Of a stretch of 34,871 bases of DNA, positions 6,051-15,021 are shown one piece after another. Below the pieces are notes generated by a model. That model saw only the letters and a list, made by a program, of their open reading frames with translations. It ran no database searches and was not told the DNA's origin. Numbering within the stretch: position 1 is the first letter of the stretch; each line of letters begins with the position of its first letter. A program made the translations under genes and the position numbers. The DNA lies in IMG/VR virus record IMGVR_UViG_3300047480_000188, positions 1 to 34,871 of that record. One strand, 5' to 3'. The DNA comes from a virus.

Positions 6051-6188
6051 ATGGCAAAGTCGAAAGGAATAAGCATCAGCCTTTATGTAGCAAAGCCTAA
6101 AAAACGTGGCAAGGCAGCAAAGAGCAAGACAAGCACAAATAAGAATAGCAAACTTTACAAAAAGGCATATAGAGGACAAGGACGATGA
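6051..6188 (+). CDS. Very small basic protein, 45 aa
   Basis: The ATG at 6051 gives MAKSKGISISLYVAK, then a Lys-rich stretch and the ending KLYKKAYRGQGR. That tail looks familiar from other Bacteroidota phage genomes. The TGA stop overlaps the holin ATG (ATGA), implying coupled translation with the lysis genes. Function unknown. Confidence 0.65.
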   Translation: MAKSKGISISLYVAKPKKRGKAAKSKTSTNKNSKLYKKAYRGQGR

Positions 6189-6616
6189 AATACATTCAAT
6201 ATCTTATAGCATCTGTGCTACTTCTATTTGCTCCCATATATGGGTTGCTTGTAGCTGTGGCAGCAGCAATTATGCTTGATACCTTCACGGGTATCTTCAA
6301 GGCAATCAAATTATACGGATGGAAAAGTATTAGGAGCAGAAAGTTATCGAATATAGTGAGTAAGATGTTGTTGTATGAAGTGTGTATCCTGCTTTTATTT
6401 CTAATGGATAAATATTTGTTGAATGAGTTTGTCAAGTCTGCATTTGGATTTGACTTAATGTTCACCAAGATATGTGCTATCTTATTAATCTTTATCGAGT
6501 TAGTTTCAATTAAAGAAAATATTGAAGAGGCTTTCAAGATTGATATATGGGCTATGATTAAAAAACTTTTGAATCGAGCCAAAGAGATTAAGTCAGATGT
6601 TAATGATTTGAAATGA
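6185..6616 (+). CDS. Phage holin (holin_4/Hol44-like), 143 aa
   Basis: Inner-membrane protein expected to open the cell membrane at lysis. Hydrophobic segments lie at about 4-31, 60-76 and 90-108. The sequence LDTFTGIFKAIKLYGWKSIRSRKLSNIVSKM resembles the D..tG..kA......SrKl signature of the holin_4 group, and SIKENIEEAFKIDIW precedes a basic, helical C-terminus. Its stop overlaps the endolysin start (ATGA), and a spanin follows, giving holin-endolysin-spanin order. Confidence 0.85.
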   Translation: MKYIQYLIASVLLLFAPIYGLLVAVAAAIMLDTFTGIFKAIKLYGWKSIRSRKLSNIVSKMLLYEVCILLLFLMDKYLLNEFVKSAFGFDLMFTKICAILLIFIELVSIKENIEEAFKIDIWAMIKKLLNRAKEIKSDVNDLK

Positions 6617-7119
6617 AAGACAATAAGACATTGGAGAGAATCGCACTGCTTCATCCCAAGTTGAGGGATGAGGCTTTTGCTTTATATGACGATATTGTAG
6701 AGGCTTTGACAGGTCGAGCAGCGTGTCGATTCTCGTACACGCTAAGAACATTTGCTGAGCAGGACGCATTGTTTGCTCAGGGAAGAACTGCTCCCGGAAA
6801 AATTGTTACACGAGCAAGAGGAGGGCAGTCATACCATAACTATGGATTGGCTATTGATATTGTTTTATTGGTAGACAGAGATAGGAATGGGACATTTGAG
6901 TCGGCTGCTTGGGATACAAAAACTGACTTTGATGGGGACAAGAGGTCAGATTGGATGGAGGTCGTTGACATTTTCAAAAGATATGGATGGGAATGGGGTG
7001 GAGATTGGAAGTTTGTTGATGCTCCTCATTTTCAAAAGACTTTTGGTAAGTCTATCAGAGAACTTCAACAACTGCATAACTCAAAGAAAGTCGACAAGAA
7101 CGGCTTTGTATTAATTTAA
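6613..7119 (+). CDS. M15-family peptidase endolysin, 168 aa
   Basis: Zinc peptidase (VanY/Ply500-like) expected to cut peptidoglycan stem peptides. SYHNYGLAID at 73-82 supplies zinc ligands His75 and Asp82; DAPHFQ at 136-141 supplies His139, with Asp136 as the likely catalytic acid. YGWEWGGDW (124-132) is also typical of the family. There is no signal peptide, so release would depend on the upstream holin. The protein is a single domain, with only a short tail after residue 145 that could hardly hold a wall-binding domain. It overlaps the holin by four bases. Confidence 0.93.
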   Translation: MKDNKTLERIALLHPKLRDEAFALYDDIVEALTGRAACRFSYTLRTFAEQDALFAQGRTAPGKIVTRARGGQSYHNYGLAIDIVLLVDRDRNGTFESAAWDTKTDFDGDKRSDWMEVVDIFKRYGWEWGGDWKFVDAPHFQKTFGKSIRELQQLHNSKKVDKNGFVLI

Positions 7120-7123
7120 TTCT

Positions 7124-7591
7124 ATGAGAATCGTCCTCTATTTGCTATTAGCAATAGCATTGCTACAATCTTGTGCTGCACGTAAGGTGGCCGCATCTAA
7201 GGTTGTATCAGAACAGAAGACCGATAGTGTTTCGGTAGAAAAAAAAGATAGCGTAGCTGTACAGCAGAATGCCATAAAAATTAAAGAGGATGTCTATGAG
7301 ATGGTAGTGACCCCTATTGATAGCACTAAGCCTATTGTTATTGGGGATGTTGAGTATAAGAATGCCTCTGTAAAAATCCGGAAAGCCAAGAAAGTAACTG
7401 TCGATAGCACCACCATTGTGGTCGCTCAATCAACTGATAAAAAGATTGAGGTTCAGAAAGAAGCAAAGTCAAAGGTTGTCGAAAAAAAGGTAGATAAAAA
7501 ATCTAATTATTTTGTATATTTTTGGTTGTTGCTATTGCTGATACTTGCTTTGATAGCTTATAAGCTAAGAAGGCTAATCTTCATAAGGTAA
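7124..7591 (+). CDS. Probable unimolecular spanin (outer-membrane lipoprotein with C-terminal membrane helix), 155 aa
   Basis: Residues 1-17 form a lipoprotein signal (hydrophobic LYLLLAIALL, lipobox LQSC with Cys17). Residues about 129-148 (NYFVYFWLLLLLILALIAYK) form a single membrane helix near the C-terminus, followed by basic RRLIFIR. Between them lies a Lys/Val/Ser-rich, beta-prone periplasmic region. A lipidated N-terminus plus a C-terminal inner-membrane anchor is the design of u-spanins such as phage T1 gp11, which fuse inner and outer membranes in the last step of lysis. The gene directly follows the endolysin. Sequence matches to known spanins are not expected; the call rests on topology and position. 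Confidence 0.8.
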   Translation: MRIVLYLLLAIALLQSCAARKVAASKVVSEQKTDSVSVEKKDSVAVQQNAIKIKEDVYEMVVTPIDSTKPIVIGDVEYKNASVKIRKAKKVTVDSTTIVVAQSTDKKIEVQKEAKSKVVEKKVDKKSNYFVYFWLLLLLILALIAYKLRRLIFIR

Positions 7592-7603
7592 CTAATTAAT
7601 CGT

Positions 7604-7611
7604 TATATTTG
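7604..7611 (+). promoter_or_regulatory. -10 box TATATTTG before the amber gene and tail fibre
   Basis: Exact TAnnTTTG match, 22 bases before the ATG at 7634, followed by the leader ATTAAATCAAATG. No clear -33 TTG. It probably drives the fibre block separately from the lysis genes. Confidence 0.65.
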
Positions 7612-7633
7612 TAAAACTTAAAAATTAAATCAA

Positions 7634-7915
7634 ATGAAAAGTAAATCCAATCAAAACGAAACACAAGCACCTCAGAATGAGGCAGTAACAAAATTAACTG
7701 CTGAAGAGTAGGAGTTCATCCAAAAAGGCACTTTGAGTTACAAAAACATCAAGAGTCAAATTGGAGACCTTGAGATTCAAAAAGCTAAATTAATCAATGA
7801 GGCTAATGCAATTGTTAATGCGTTCCTTGTAAACGAGAAAGCATTGATTGAAAAGTATGGAGAAAATGCTGTCATCAATATGGACACCGGAGAGGTTACG
7901 CAAAAGCAAGGCTAA
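7634..7915 (+). pseudogene. Small conserved phage protein interrupted by an in-frame TAG (25 + 67 aa)
   Basis: The ATG at 7634, with a promoter and leader in place, opens MKSKSNQNETQAPQNEAVTK and reaches TAG at 7709-7711 after LTAEE. The same frame then continues without further stops to TAA at 7913-7915. The second part, through LIEKYGENAVINMDTGEV, matches the usual C-terminus of a small helical protein that I know from Bacteroidota phages as one continuous chain. One C-to-T change in a CAG Gln codon (LTAEEQEFIQ) would explain the break. A TTG at 7733 could restart translation and give 60 residues. Alternatives are nonsense suppression, a recent mutation or a sequencing error. Function unknown; the helical character and place before the fibre suggest a tail-related role. 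Confidence 0.75.
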
Positions 7916-7938
7916 TGCCTTCTAAATAAAGATAAAAG

Positions 7939-10900
7939 ATGCCAAAGATTAATGACATAACCACAGTATCGAGCCCGAAACTAAGTGACAAATTACTTGG
8001 AACAAGTGTTGGTGGTACCCCGAGTAATCAAACAAATAACTTTACATTACAACAGTTAAAGACTTTGTTTGATGGGGGCAATCCTCCTGTTGCTCCGAAT
8101 TTACAATCTGTATTGGATGCAGGTAACTCTGCGACTCAGAGCATTTTTCTTTCAGGCACGATTAATAGTAATAATCTCATTGTTTCAAATAGTGCATCTA
8201 CTGTAAATCTTTATTTATCTCAGCGTCTTTTTGACAAAAACAATTTTCAGGGGACTAACGGTCAGTACTTGACAAGTACAGGTAACGGGGTACAGTGGTC
8301 AACACTAAGTAATCCGACACCTACTTTACAGCAAGTTCTTACTGCAGGGAATGTTAGCGACCGAGATATTATCACAACAGGTAATATTCAGGCTGCTAAC
8401 ATTGAATCTCCTGTTTTAACTGCTGACTCAAACCTAAGATTATACGGGACCTTATCTGACTCTTCAAATTCTGCAGGTGCAAGCGGTCAGGTATTACGTA
8501 GTACTGTGACAGGTACAAGTTGGGCTGACTTGCCTTCTTATTCTGCTCTTGCTCCATTAGCATTAAATACTATAACAAATCAGTTTTCAATTCGTCAGGC
8601 AAACAGTACTCAAAGTGGGTTCTTGTCTGCTGCTGATTGGATTAATTTTGATGGAAAGCAAAATGCAGGGAACTACATCACTGCATTAACCGGAGAAGCA
8701 ACTGCTGCCGGACCGGGTTCTGCAACAATTACGTTGAATAACCTTGCGGTTATTAACAAGACACTTACAGGGTTTAATACGCTAACAGGGACAGTAACTG
8801 CCTCTGACAGCATTATATCTGCATTCGGTAAACTTCAAGGTCAGTTGCAAGGTATTGTTGCAGGTGTTACCTATATGGGTACTTGGAATGCTACAACAAA
8901 CAACCCTACATTAGTTAGCAGTGTCGGCATTCAAGGACATTATTATGTTGTTGAGGTTGCCGGTAATACTAACTTGAATGGGGTTACTGATTGGAAGATA
9001 GGCGATTGGGCCATATTCAATGGAGATGTATGGGAGAAGGTTGATAATACTGACGCTGTAACTTCTGTAAATGGTTACATAGGTGCAGTCAACTTAATCA
9101 GTTCTGACATACCTGAAGGTCTAACAAATCTTTATTATACAAATGCTCGTGCTCGTCAGGCTTTAAGTTTTGAAGCAGGAAGCGGTGCATATAACTCTAC
9201 TACGGGTGTTATTACAATCCCAACCAATAACAGTCAGTTATTGAATGGGTCAAACTTTATTACATTAGGTAACCTTAGTGCATCTGCTCCATTATATTAC
9301 AATAACTTATCAGGAGCGTTTAGCATATCTCAGGCTAATGTTGCAGCAGATGGATATTTAAGTTCATCTGATTACAATTTCTTTGCGTCTAAGGTTAATC
9401 CTTCAAGACAAATTAATACAGTAGGACCATTGGCAGGTGGCGGTGATTTGAGTGCAAACTTAAATTTGTCAATTACTGAAGCAGGCCCTGCTACAGATGG
9501 TTACTTAAATCAGGCTGATTGGAATACATTTAACAGCAAGCAGGCTTATTTAAGTGGTACAGGATTAGTTAAATCTACATCAGGTACTATTACGTACATT
9601 ACTGACAATTCAAGTAATTGGAATACTGCATTTGATAATTCAATTGTAAGTGCAGCAGTAACCGGTACGACTACTAAAACATTGACTCTTACTCAGGAAG
9701 ATGGCGGTACTATTACTGCCAATTGGACTGATTTTGATACTGCTCCTGTAACAAGTGTGTTCGGAAGAACAGGTGCTATAGTTGCTGAGAGTGGCGATTA
9801 TACAACAACTCTTGTAACAGAGGGTACAAATTTATACTATACTGATGCTCGTGCACGTGGAGCAATTTCTGTAGAATTAAATACAGGACTTACTTATACT
9901 TCTTCTACGGGTGAAATAGGCATAGCAACAGGATATTCTATTCCTACTGACGCAGAGCAAGGGGATTGGACTACAGCGTATAACAACTCAATTGTAAGTG
10001 CTGCAGTAACAGGAACCTCAACAAAAACTTTAACTCTGACTCAACAAGATGGAGGAACAGTTACGGCTGATTGGTCAGATGCTGATACAGGTCTGACTTC
10101 AGTTGGCATTAGTATGCCATCTGCATTTACTGTTACAAATAGCCCATTAACAAGCAATGGTACATTGAATGTTATTGGCTCAGGGACATCATTGCAATAT
10201 ATTGATGGAACAGGTTCATTGCAAACATTCCCAACTCTAACAGGATATGTACCATACATTGGTGCAACATCAAATGTAGACTTGGGCACATTCGGTGTTA
10301 TTACTGATTTCGTAGAGTTCAATACCAATCCTACTTCATTGCCTACTGTTCAAGGTACAATGTATTGGGATGCAGATAAAGAAACTGTAGACGTAATCCT
10401 TAATGGTACTACAGGTTCTATATTCCAAGACACATACTTCTTTGTTAAAAACCAAACAGGAGCATCTATACCTAAAGGAACAGTTGTTCGTGCAAATGGT
10501 ACTGTAGGTTCAAGTGGTAGGATATTAGTAGCACCATTCTTAGCAAATGGTTCATTTGATTCTAAGTTTTGCTTAGGAGTTACGACTGAGACAATTGCTG
10601 ACGGGGCTGATGGACGTGTAACATACTTTGGGGCAATTCGTGAAATTGATACAAGTGCTTATGTAAATGGAACAGTTCTTTATGCATCTCCAACTGTTGT
10701 TGGTGGATTCACATCAACTGAACCATCAGGTCCTACAAACAATATTATTAGTGTTGCAATTGTTGTAAACTCAAGTCCAAACAATGGTACATTATTCGTA
10801 AGACCTACATTTGTTCCGAGTGCAACTGATATTGCTAAGTCATTAAACTATGTTCCTGCAAGTCAGTCAACAACACTGACTATTAATGGTACTACTTTTG

Positions 10901-13881
10901 ACCTTAGTGCAAATAGAACTTGGACAGTAGGTACTGTTACAAGTGTAGATATGAGCGTGCCTACAGGATTCACTATTGGTAACAATCCTGTTACTTCAAG
11001 TGGTACTCTTGTATTAGGATATGCTTCAGGATATAGCCTTCCAACAAATGCTTCTCAAGCAAATTGGGATACTGCATATACAAATAGAATTACATCTCTT
11101 ACTACTACCGGTACAAGTGGAGCGGCTACGTTGACAAGCAACGTGCTTAACATCCCTCAGTATCAGGCTCAGGGTAATTATATAACTGCATTAACCGGTG
11201 AGGTTACTGCGAGCGGACCGGGTTCAGCAAATGCTACATTGTCAAACTCTGCCGTAACAGGTAAGGTGTTGACAGGATTAAATGTAACAGGAAGTTCAAT
11301 TCTTGATACAGATAGTATATTGGTGGCGTTTGGTAAACTTCAAAATCAAGTTAACCAACTTGTTGGTGGTTTGAAATATGATGGAACTTGGAACGCTGCA
11401 ACAAACACTCCTACCATCACATCAGGTGTTGGTACAGATGGAGATTTCTATATCGTAAGTGTAGCAGGAAACACAAATATTAACGGAATTACTGATTGGC
11501 AAGTAGGAGATTGGATTGTATTCCATACTCCTTCTTGGCAGAAAGTCGATAATACTGATTCAGTAAGTAGTGTGTTCGGAAGAGTTGGTACAGTTACTGC
11601 AGCTCAATCTGACTATGCTGCATTCTATCCTTTGATTTCTGATATTAAAGATGGAGTTCTTACGGTTCAAGGTACAGGAGTTCTTTCAGGGTCAGGTACA
11701 TTTAGTGCTAACCAAGCAGCTAATAATACCATTACTCTTACTCACGGTGCTGTATCGAGAACTAACACTACATCTACTCAGTCTCCTTCTTTTGGTGGGA
11801 CATTTACTGCGATTGACAGTATCACATCTTCTGCCGAAGGTCACATTACAGGAGTAAATACTAAGACAGTAACTATCCCTAATACTACTGCTCCAAACAA
11901 TGCGACAATTACATTGTCTGCAGGAAGCGGTATTTCAGGAGGTGGTGATTTTACTACTGACCAATCATTCAATGAGACAATCACATTCTCTCACGGGGCT
12001 ACCTCAACTCAGCCAAGTGTAAATAACTCAGGTCGTACCTTCATCCAAGACATCACATTAGATAGTTTTGGACACGTAACGGGACTTGTTTCTGCTACTG
12101 ACTCTGATTCATTTACAGGTACAGTTACTCAGGTAAATGGGACCGGGGGGTACGGTGGGTTAACTTTAAGTGGCACTGTTACTACTTCAGGTAATATTAC
12201 TTTAGGTGGAACTCCTACAGGGACTTGGCCTATTTCAATCTCAGGTAATGCTGAGACTGTAGATGGATATAGTGCTTCTACTTCAACATTGGGTAACCAT
12301 ATTGTTGTAAGAGATGGTAACGGATACATCTTTGGTAACTACATCAATATGACTGATGATGGAAATCCGGGAGGAGGAGCATCAATCACATCATTTATTA
12401 CCAAGCAGGGAGACAACTACTACCGTTCAGTATCTCCAACAGCCGCAGCAAACAGTATTAGAGGAGCAGCAAGTGGAAGTTGGGGAATAAACATTACAGG
12501 AACAGCATCAGGGAATATTGCTAAATCATCAATTGGAACTGTTGTTGGTACATATTACAATACGTCAGCAGGGGATATAGGTGGAGTAAAAGTAAGATTG
12601 CCGTTTAATACAAGTCACGGGGCAATGGTATCCTTTACATTAAGGGTATATCAATCTTATCAAAGTTTTGATGTTCAATTTTCAGGATATTTATACAGTA
12701 CCATAAATCAATGGTATGAACCAAGGGCCATAGGAATTACTTGTTCTCATTCTGCAAATGTAAGAATGGGCCGTGATGACGATGGTCGTGCTTATGTTTG
12801 GATTCAGGGGGGTGCATATACAGGTGCAGCAGTATTTGATTTAGTAAACGGATATTCTGTAGGAGGCAATTGGGAAAGCGGTTGGGAAATAGTTAGAACG
12901 AACTATACCCCAAGTTTAGCATTAGACACAACTGTTTGGCCTAATATAAACGCAGGCAACATTGGCTCTCAGTCTGTGTCTTTTGCAAATAACGCAGGGT
13001 TTGCAGGCAGTGCATCTTCAGCAGGATATGCATCAACGGTTCAGATAAACTATAACAATGATAGCAATGGAAACTATCAAATGTTGTGGGGGTCAGGGAA
13101 TAGTATTTATGGTACAGGAGACATTTATTGTAATCCTGCTGCTGATGCAGTGTTTGCTAAGAATTTTCAAGTTAATGGTAATAATGCTGTAGCGGTAGTA
13201 ACAAACAATGCTAATGGTGCTCCGGGACTTATCGCTAATGCAGTATATCCTTGGGCAACATATCAAACATATATCAAGGGTGATTATAATGAATCATCTT
13301 ATCAATCAGGAAGCGACACTTATTATTCAGGATTTAATGGGTTTTCATTTTCTACCGGTTTTTATGGAGGTAATGCGTCAGGCTCATCAAGTTATCAAGC
13401 AGGCGGCATAAGTGGTAGTGCGTATGGTGGTAGTTGGTTCCATCAGCCAAATAATATTTATGCTGCAGGATTTGGGCCTCAATTCCAATGGAATGCTTAT
13501 AGTGGCAATGGAGACTTGTACATTGGTGGTGTGCTTTATCAAAATCAATATTCTGACATTGCATTTAAAGAGAACGTAACTCCAATTGAAAACGCACTTG
13601 AAAAAGTAAAAGTAATTGGCGGTGTTGAATTTGATTGGAATGCTTATGCTAAAGAACAATCAGGAAAAGAAGGCCGTGATGTTGGGGTTATTGCAAACGT
13701 AGTTCAGCAAGTCTACCCTCTTGCTGTAAGAGAATACGATAGAGAAGATAACGACAAAATAGTATCACACCTTGTAGTTGATTATGATAAACTCAATCCT
13801 CTTGCTTTGCAAGCAATCAAAGAATTGGCGGCTATTGTTGATGAATTAAAATCTGAAATTGAAATATTAAAATCTAAATAG
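7939..13881 (+). CDS. Giant tail fibre protein with C-terminal S74 (endosialidase-type) chaperone, 1980 aa
   Basis: Receptor-binding or fibre protein, probably trimeric. The N-terminus (MPKINDITTVSSPKLSDKLLG) is of the kind that joins fibres to the tail. The shaft is Thr/Ser/Gly/Asn-rich and repetitive: a module of about 145 residues near 245-390 recurs near 1080-1230 (starting ITALTGE), a SIVSAAVTGT-LTLTQ unit occurs twice near 568 and 684, and LYYT.ARAR occurs near 400 and 630. The last 109 residues are an S74 intramolecular chaperone: SDIAFKENV at 1872-1880 has the self-cleavage Ser1872 and Lys1877; GRDVGVIANVVQQVYP and VDYDKLNPLALQAIKEL follow, then a coiled coil. The chaperone would be cut off after folding. 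Its TAG stop touches the next ATG. Confidence 0.92.
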   Translation: MPKINDITTVSSPKLSDKLLGTSVGGTPSNQTNNFTLQQLKTLFDGGNPPVAPNLQSVLDAGNSATQSIFLSGTINSNNLIVSNSASTVNLYLSQRLFDKNNFQGTNGQYLTSTGNGVQWSTLSNPTPTLQQVLTAGNVSDRDIITTGNIQAANIESPVLTADSNLRLYGTLSDSSNSAGASGQVLRSTVTGTSWADLPSYSALAPLALNTITNQFSIRQANSTQSGFLSAADWINFDGKQNAGNYITALTGEATAAGPGSATITLNNLAVINKTLTGFNTLTGTVTASDSIISAFGKLQGQLQGIVAGVTYMGTWNATTNNPTLVSSVGIQGHYYVVEVAGNTNLNGVTDWKIGDWAIFNGDVWEKVDNTDAVTSVNGYIGAVNLISSDIPEGLTNLYYTNARARQALSFEAGSGAYNSTTGVITIPTNNSQLLNGSNFITLGNLSASAPLYYNNLSGAFSISQANVAADGYLSSSDYNFFASKVNPSRQINTVGPLAGGGDLSANLNLSITEAGPATDGYLNQADWNTFNSKQAYLSGTGLVKSTSGTITYITDNSSNWNTAFDNSIVSAAVTGTTTKTLTLTQEDGGTITANWTDFDTAPVTSVFGRTGAIVAESGDYTTTLVTEGTNLYYTDARARGAISVELNTGLTYTSSTGEIGIATGYSIPTDAEQGDWTTAYNNSIVSAAVTGTSTKTLTLTQQDGGTVTADWSDADTGLTSVGISMPSAFTVTNSPLTSNGTLNVIGSGTSLQYIDGTGSLQTFPTLTGYVPYIGATSNVDLGTFGVITDFVEFNTNPTSLPTVQGTMYWDADKETVDVILNGTTGSIFQDTYFFVKNQTGASIPKGTVVRANGTVGSSGRILVAPFLANGSFDSKFCLGVTTETIADGADGRVTYFGAIREIDTSAYVNGTVLYASPTVVGGFTSTEPSGPTNNIISVAIVVNSSPNNGTLFVRPTFVPSATDIAKSLNYVPASQSTTLTINGTTFDLSANRTWTVGTVTSVDMSVPTGFTIGNNPVTSSGTLVLGYASGYSLPTNASQANWDTAYTNRITSLTTTGTSGAATLTSNVLNIPQYQAQGNYITALTGEVTASGPGSANATLSNSAVTGKVLTGLNVTGSSILDTDSILVAFGKLQNQVNQLVGGLKYDGTWNAATNTPTITSGVGTDGDFYIVSVAGNTNINGITDWQVGDWIVFHTPSWQKVDNTDSVSSVFGRVGTVTAAQSDYAAFYPLISDIKDGVLTVQGTGVLSGSGTFSANQAANNTITLTHGAVSRTNTTSTQSPSFGGTFTAIDSITSSAEGHITGVNTKTVTIPNTTAPNNATITLSAGSGISGGGDFTTDQSFNETITFSHGATSTQPSVNNSGRTFIQDITLDSFGHVTGLVSATDSDSFTGTVTQVNGTGGYGGLTLSGTVTTSGNITLGGTPTGTWPISISGNAETVDGYSASTSTLGNHIVVRDGNGYIFGNYINMTDDGNPGGGASITSFITKQGDNYYRSVSPTAAANSIRGAASGSWGINITGTASGNIAKSSIGTVVGTYYNTSAGDIGGVKVRLPFNTSHGAMVSFTLRVYQSYQSFDVQFSGYLYSTINQWYEPRAIGITCSHSANVRMGRDDDGRAYVWIQGGAYTGAAVFDLVNGYSVGGNWESGWEIVRTNYTPSLALDTTVWPNINAGNIGSQSVSFANNAGFAGSASSAGYASTVQINYNNDSNGNYQMLWGSGNSIYGTGDIYCNPAADAVFAKNFQVNGNNAVAVVTNNANGAPGLIANAVYPWATYQTYIKGDYNESSYQSGSDTYYSGFNGFSFSTGFYGGNASGSSSYQAGGISGSAYGGSWFHQPNNIYAAGFGPQFQWNAYSGNGDLYIGGVLYQNQYSDIAFKENVTPIENALEKVKVIGGVEFDWNAYAKEQSGKEGRDVGVIANVVQQVYPLAVREYDREDNDKIVSHLVVDYDKLNPLALQAIKELAAIVDELKSEIEILKSK
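8671..9110 (+). repeat. Fibre module, copy A
   Basis: Encodes ITALTGEATAAGPGSA through GDWAIFNGDVWEKVDNTDAV. It matches copy B at 11174-11640 at protein level and in stretches of DNA (ctgcattaaccgg in both), indicating internal duplication in the fibre gene. Confidence 0.8.
11174..11640 (+). repeat. Fibre module, copy B
   Basis: Encodes ITALTGEVTASGPGSA through GDWIVFHTPSWQKVDNTDSV, the second copy of the module at 8671-9110. The two have diverged at many codons, so the duplication is not recent. Confidence 0.8.
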
Positions 13882-14223
13882 ATGGCTGTAGAATATAAAT
13901 GGACTTTAGGTTCAGTCCAAGGGAAAAGAGAATTTACGGATAAAAATGGTAACAAAAGAAACAATGTTATCAAATCTGTTGAGTTGGTATTCCAAGGCAA
14001 AAAAGAAGGTGAAGATGCTGTTATTAAAGAATCGGCATTAGTTGTCTTTGATTTAGTAGACCTTACTTCTTTTGAAGAAGTAGAAGACTTAACTCAAGAA
14101 ATTATTTTAAATTGGGCTTTAAATAAACTTCATCCTAAGCAAAAAATTGATATTGAGAATAATATCAAATCTCATTTTGGTGAGCACGAATCAAATCTAA
14201 TTCAAATAGAAATTAATGAGTAA
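13882..14223 (+). CDS. Small tail-region protein (DUF7936-like), 113 aa
   Basis: It begins MAVEYKWTLGSVQGKREFTDKNGN, then a beta-strand region and a helical part (FEEVEDLTQEIILNWALNKLHPKQKIDIENNIKSH). This layout fits small proteins next to tail fibres in many phages (possibly DUF7936; function unknown, perhaps an assembly helper). The ATG directly follows the fibre's TAG in the same frame, so readthrough would fuse it to the fibre. It overlaps the glycosyltransferase start by eight bases. Confidence 0.65.
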   Translation: MAVEYKWTLGSVQGKREFTDKNGNKRNNVIKSVELVFQGKKEGEDAVIKESALVVFDLVDLTSFEEVEDLTQEIILNWALNKLHPKQKIDIENNIKSHFGEHESNLIQIEINE

Positions 14224-14965
14224 AATTTCCGGTAAAAAAATAATGGTTGGCACGCCTATGTATGGTGGTCAATGTTATTCAGGGTTTGTAGAATCTCTGT
14301 TACTTCTTCAAAACAAACTAATAGCCAATGGGGCTGAGTTCAATTTTATAAATATTGTAAATGAAAGTCTAATCACAAGGGCAAGGAACCATATTGCTCA
14401 GGTTTTCTTGAAAAGCGATTGTGACTTTCTTTTGTTTATAGATGGAGACCACAGATTTGACCCTGATGCTATTTTAAAAATGATTGAAGAGGATGACGAC
14501 ATTCTATGCGGAATCGCTCCTAAGAAAAACATTAATTGGGGTACAGTTAAGGAGGCCGCAATTTTAGGGGCGAACGACTTGAGGTTTTTTACAGGTGATT
14601 TTGTTTTGCATTTTTTAGATAAAGAAGTAGACCTTTCCAAAAAGTTTGAAATAAAGCACGGTGGAACAGGATTGATGCTGATAAAGCGTATTGTTTTTGA
14701 AAAGTTAAAACCTTTAGTCTCTCAATACAAATGTCCAATCTCAAAAGATAATGAAATGGTTTCTGAGTTCTTTACAACAACTATAGAAAACGATGAATTG
14801 CTTTCAGAAGATTATGAGTTCTGCAGGTTATGGAGGTCTTTAGATGGGAAGATTTATGCGGCTCCTTGGATAGGTATGACCCATATTGGGAACTATGAGT
14901 TCTCAGGTAACTTTTATGCTCACCTTGATTTATATAGTAGAATAGAGGCTTCCAAGAAAAAGTAA
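14216..14965 (+). CDS. Glycosyltransferase, GT-A type, 249 aa
   Basis: Predicted to transfer a sugar from a nucleotide-sugar donor. It begins KKIMVGTPMYGGQCYSGFVESLL, the nucleotide-binding opening of this group. The metal/nucleotide DxD motif is in FIDGDHRFDPDAI near residues 76-88. KHGGTGLMLIKR near 142-153 matches the acceptor-side motif. SEDYEFCRLWRSLDGKIYAAPWIGMTHIG contains the expected acidic residues and His. There is no membrane segment. Placed between fibre-associated and packaging genes, it may decorate a virion protein or a host surface glycan; the target cannot be read from sequence. Confidence 0.82.
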   Translation: MSKISGKKIMVGTPMYGGQCYSGFVESLLLLQNKLIANGAEFNFINIVNESLITRARNHIAQVFLKSDCDFLLFIDGDHRFDPDAILKMIEEDDDILCGIAPKKNINWGTVKEAAILGANDLRFFTGDFVLHFLDKEVDLSKKFEIKHGGTGLMLIKRIVFEKLKPLVSQYKCPISKDNEMVSEFFTTTIENDELLSEDYEFCRLWRSLDGKIYAAPWIGMTHIGNYEFSGNFYAHLDLYSRIEASKKK

Positions 14966-14989
14966 ACTGTTTGTTTAATTTTTTTTGAT

Positions 14990-14997
14990 TATTTTTA
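14990..14997 (+). promoter_or_regulatory. Possible -10 box (TATTTTTA) before the 75-aa gene
   Basis: One base off TAnnTTTG, 24 bases before the ATG at 15022, with TTTG at 14970-14973 as a possible -33 box (16-base spacing). The leader AATTAAATCAAATTAA follows. Weaker than the other promoter calls. Confidence 0.4.
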
Positions 14998-15021
14998 CAT
15001 AGAATAATTAAATCAAATTAA

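Noticed and set aside
6887-7114. Second-frame ORF inside the endolysin gene
   Set aside because: It lies wholly within a gene with catalytic motifs and has no recognisable content.
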